This document shows positions 37,655 to 38,115 of a stretch of 38,115 bases of DNA, piece after piece (position 1 is the stretch's first letter; the number at the start of each line of letters is the position of its first letter). The notes under the pieces were generated by a model. The model saw only the letters and a list, made by a program, of their open reading frames with translations, was not told the DNA's origin and ran no database searches. The stretch covers positions 1 through 38,115 of the forward strand of contig JAIETA010000138.1 of the NCBI GenBank assembly GCA_019745575.1, read 5' to 3'. A program made the translations under genes and the position numbers. The DNA is from Reyranella sp. Its GTDB lineage: Bacteria; Pseudomonadota; Alphaproteobacteria; Reyranellales; Reyranellaceae.

Positions 37655-38115
37655 ATGACCGACCTGCTGGATCAGGGCGCCGCCGCCATTGCCACCGCCG
37701 TGCGTGACGGCAAGACCACGGCACGCGACGTGGCGGAAGCCGCCATCGCCCGCGTCGAGGCGCGGAACGCCGCGCTCACCGCCATCGTCGACTTCAATCC
37801 GGCCGAGGCGCGCGCCGCCGCCGACGCCGTCGACACGCGGCGAAAGCAGGGCTTCGACGGTCCGATCCTGGGCGTGCCCTACACGGTGAAGGACACGACC
37901 TGGGTCGCAGGCCGGCGCGTCACTAACGGCTCGCTGCTCTACAAGGACTTCATTCCGCCGCGCGACGCGCTTGCAGTGGAGCGTCTGCCCAACGCGGGCG
38001 GCGTCTTTCTCGGCATGACCAACACGCCGGAGATGGCCGCCAAGGGCCACACCGAGAACAAGGTCTACGGCCCCTCGCGCCACCCGATGAATCCCGCCCT
38101 GACGCCCGGCGGCTC
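37655..38115 (+). CDS. Amidase signature family enzyme, 3' end outside the window
   Basis: The first 153 codons of a probable 450-490-residue amidase that hydrolyses a C-N amide bond by the Ser-cisSer-Lys triad. Seen here are the family N-terminus, the catalytic Lys79 in GVPYTVKD, and the TNTPEMAAKGHTEN region. The Gly/Ser-rich signature starts at the very edge (TPGGS). A strong purine-rich ribosome binding site (GGGGGAAA) precedes ATG 37655 by 4-5 nt. Only 48 bp separate it from the divergent DUF2161 gene. Substrate unknown. Confidence 0.93.
   Translation, partial: MTDLLDQGAAAIATAVRDGKTTARDVAEAAIARVEARNAALTAIVDFNPAEARAAADAVDTRRKQGFDGPILGVPYTVKDTTWVAGRRVTNGSLLYKDFIPPRDALAVERLPNAGGVFLGMTNTPEMAAKGHTENKVYGPSRHPMNPALTPGG

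Overview
The window is high-GC DNA (roughly two thirds G+C by eye) from an alphaproteobacterium. Three things point that way: the gene style, a tRNA promoter that matches the Caulobacter-type housekeeping consensus, and a DUF2161-type nuclease-fold gene. I suspect a Rhodospirillales or Rhizobiales soil or environmental genus but cannot name it. No rRNA, CRISPR array, insertion sequence, transposase or integrase was seen.

Left flank (1-6100): housekeeping genes. These are a 3'-truncated guaB (IMP dehydrogenase, minus strand), two convergent SGNH/GDSL-type hydrolases whose 3' ends overlap by 4 nt, a close rlmE and ppx/gppA pair, and a tRNA-Gln(CUG) with encoded CCA. Right flank (36900-38115): a DUF2161-type gene and the start of an amidase, divergently arranged.

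Middle (6200-36840): about 30 kb forming a surface or secreted polysaccharide locus, almost all on the minus strand and read from high to low coordinates. In transcription order it holds: a SAM methyltransferase; a small membrane-anchored unknown; an O-antigen ligase/polymerase-type membrane protein (Wzy_C type); a WcaJ-type initiating sugar-phosphate transferase; an asparagine-synthase-type amidotransferase; a GT4; the ABC exporter pair Wzm and Wzt (Wzt with a C-terminal carbohydrate-binding extension); four GT4-like transferases; a second polytopic membrane protein; a GT2; a two-domain double glycosyltransferase; a methyltransferase-like protein; two more GT4s; then an export module. The export module encodes a secreted GAGPLQ-repeat protein, an outer-membrane beta-barrel, a short GumB-like OPX lipoprotein, and a Wzc/GumC-type co-polymerase fused to a BY-kinase. 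A PIG-L deacetylase and a TviB-type UDP-HexNAc 6-dehydrogenase lie on the plus strand inside or at the edge of the locus.

How they may work together (inference): TviB makes a UDP-HexNAc uronic acid, which the amidotransferase could amidate. WcaJ starts the lipid-linked chain, and ten glycosyltransferase domains in nine proteins extend it. Methyltransferases and the PIG-L enzyme decorate it. Wzm/Wzt and/or a polymerase move and lengthen it. The PCP kinase, OPX protein, separate barrel and perhaps the repeat protein carry it out of the cell. The most unusual points are the GAGPLQ-repeat secreted protein at the head of the export operon, the short OPX beside a dedicated beta-barrel, the mix of ABC-exporter and Wzy/BY-kinase parts with no visible Wzx flippase, and the fused double glycosyltransferase. 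Many gene junctions are 1-4 nt overlaps (TGATG or ATGA), which indicates translational coupling.
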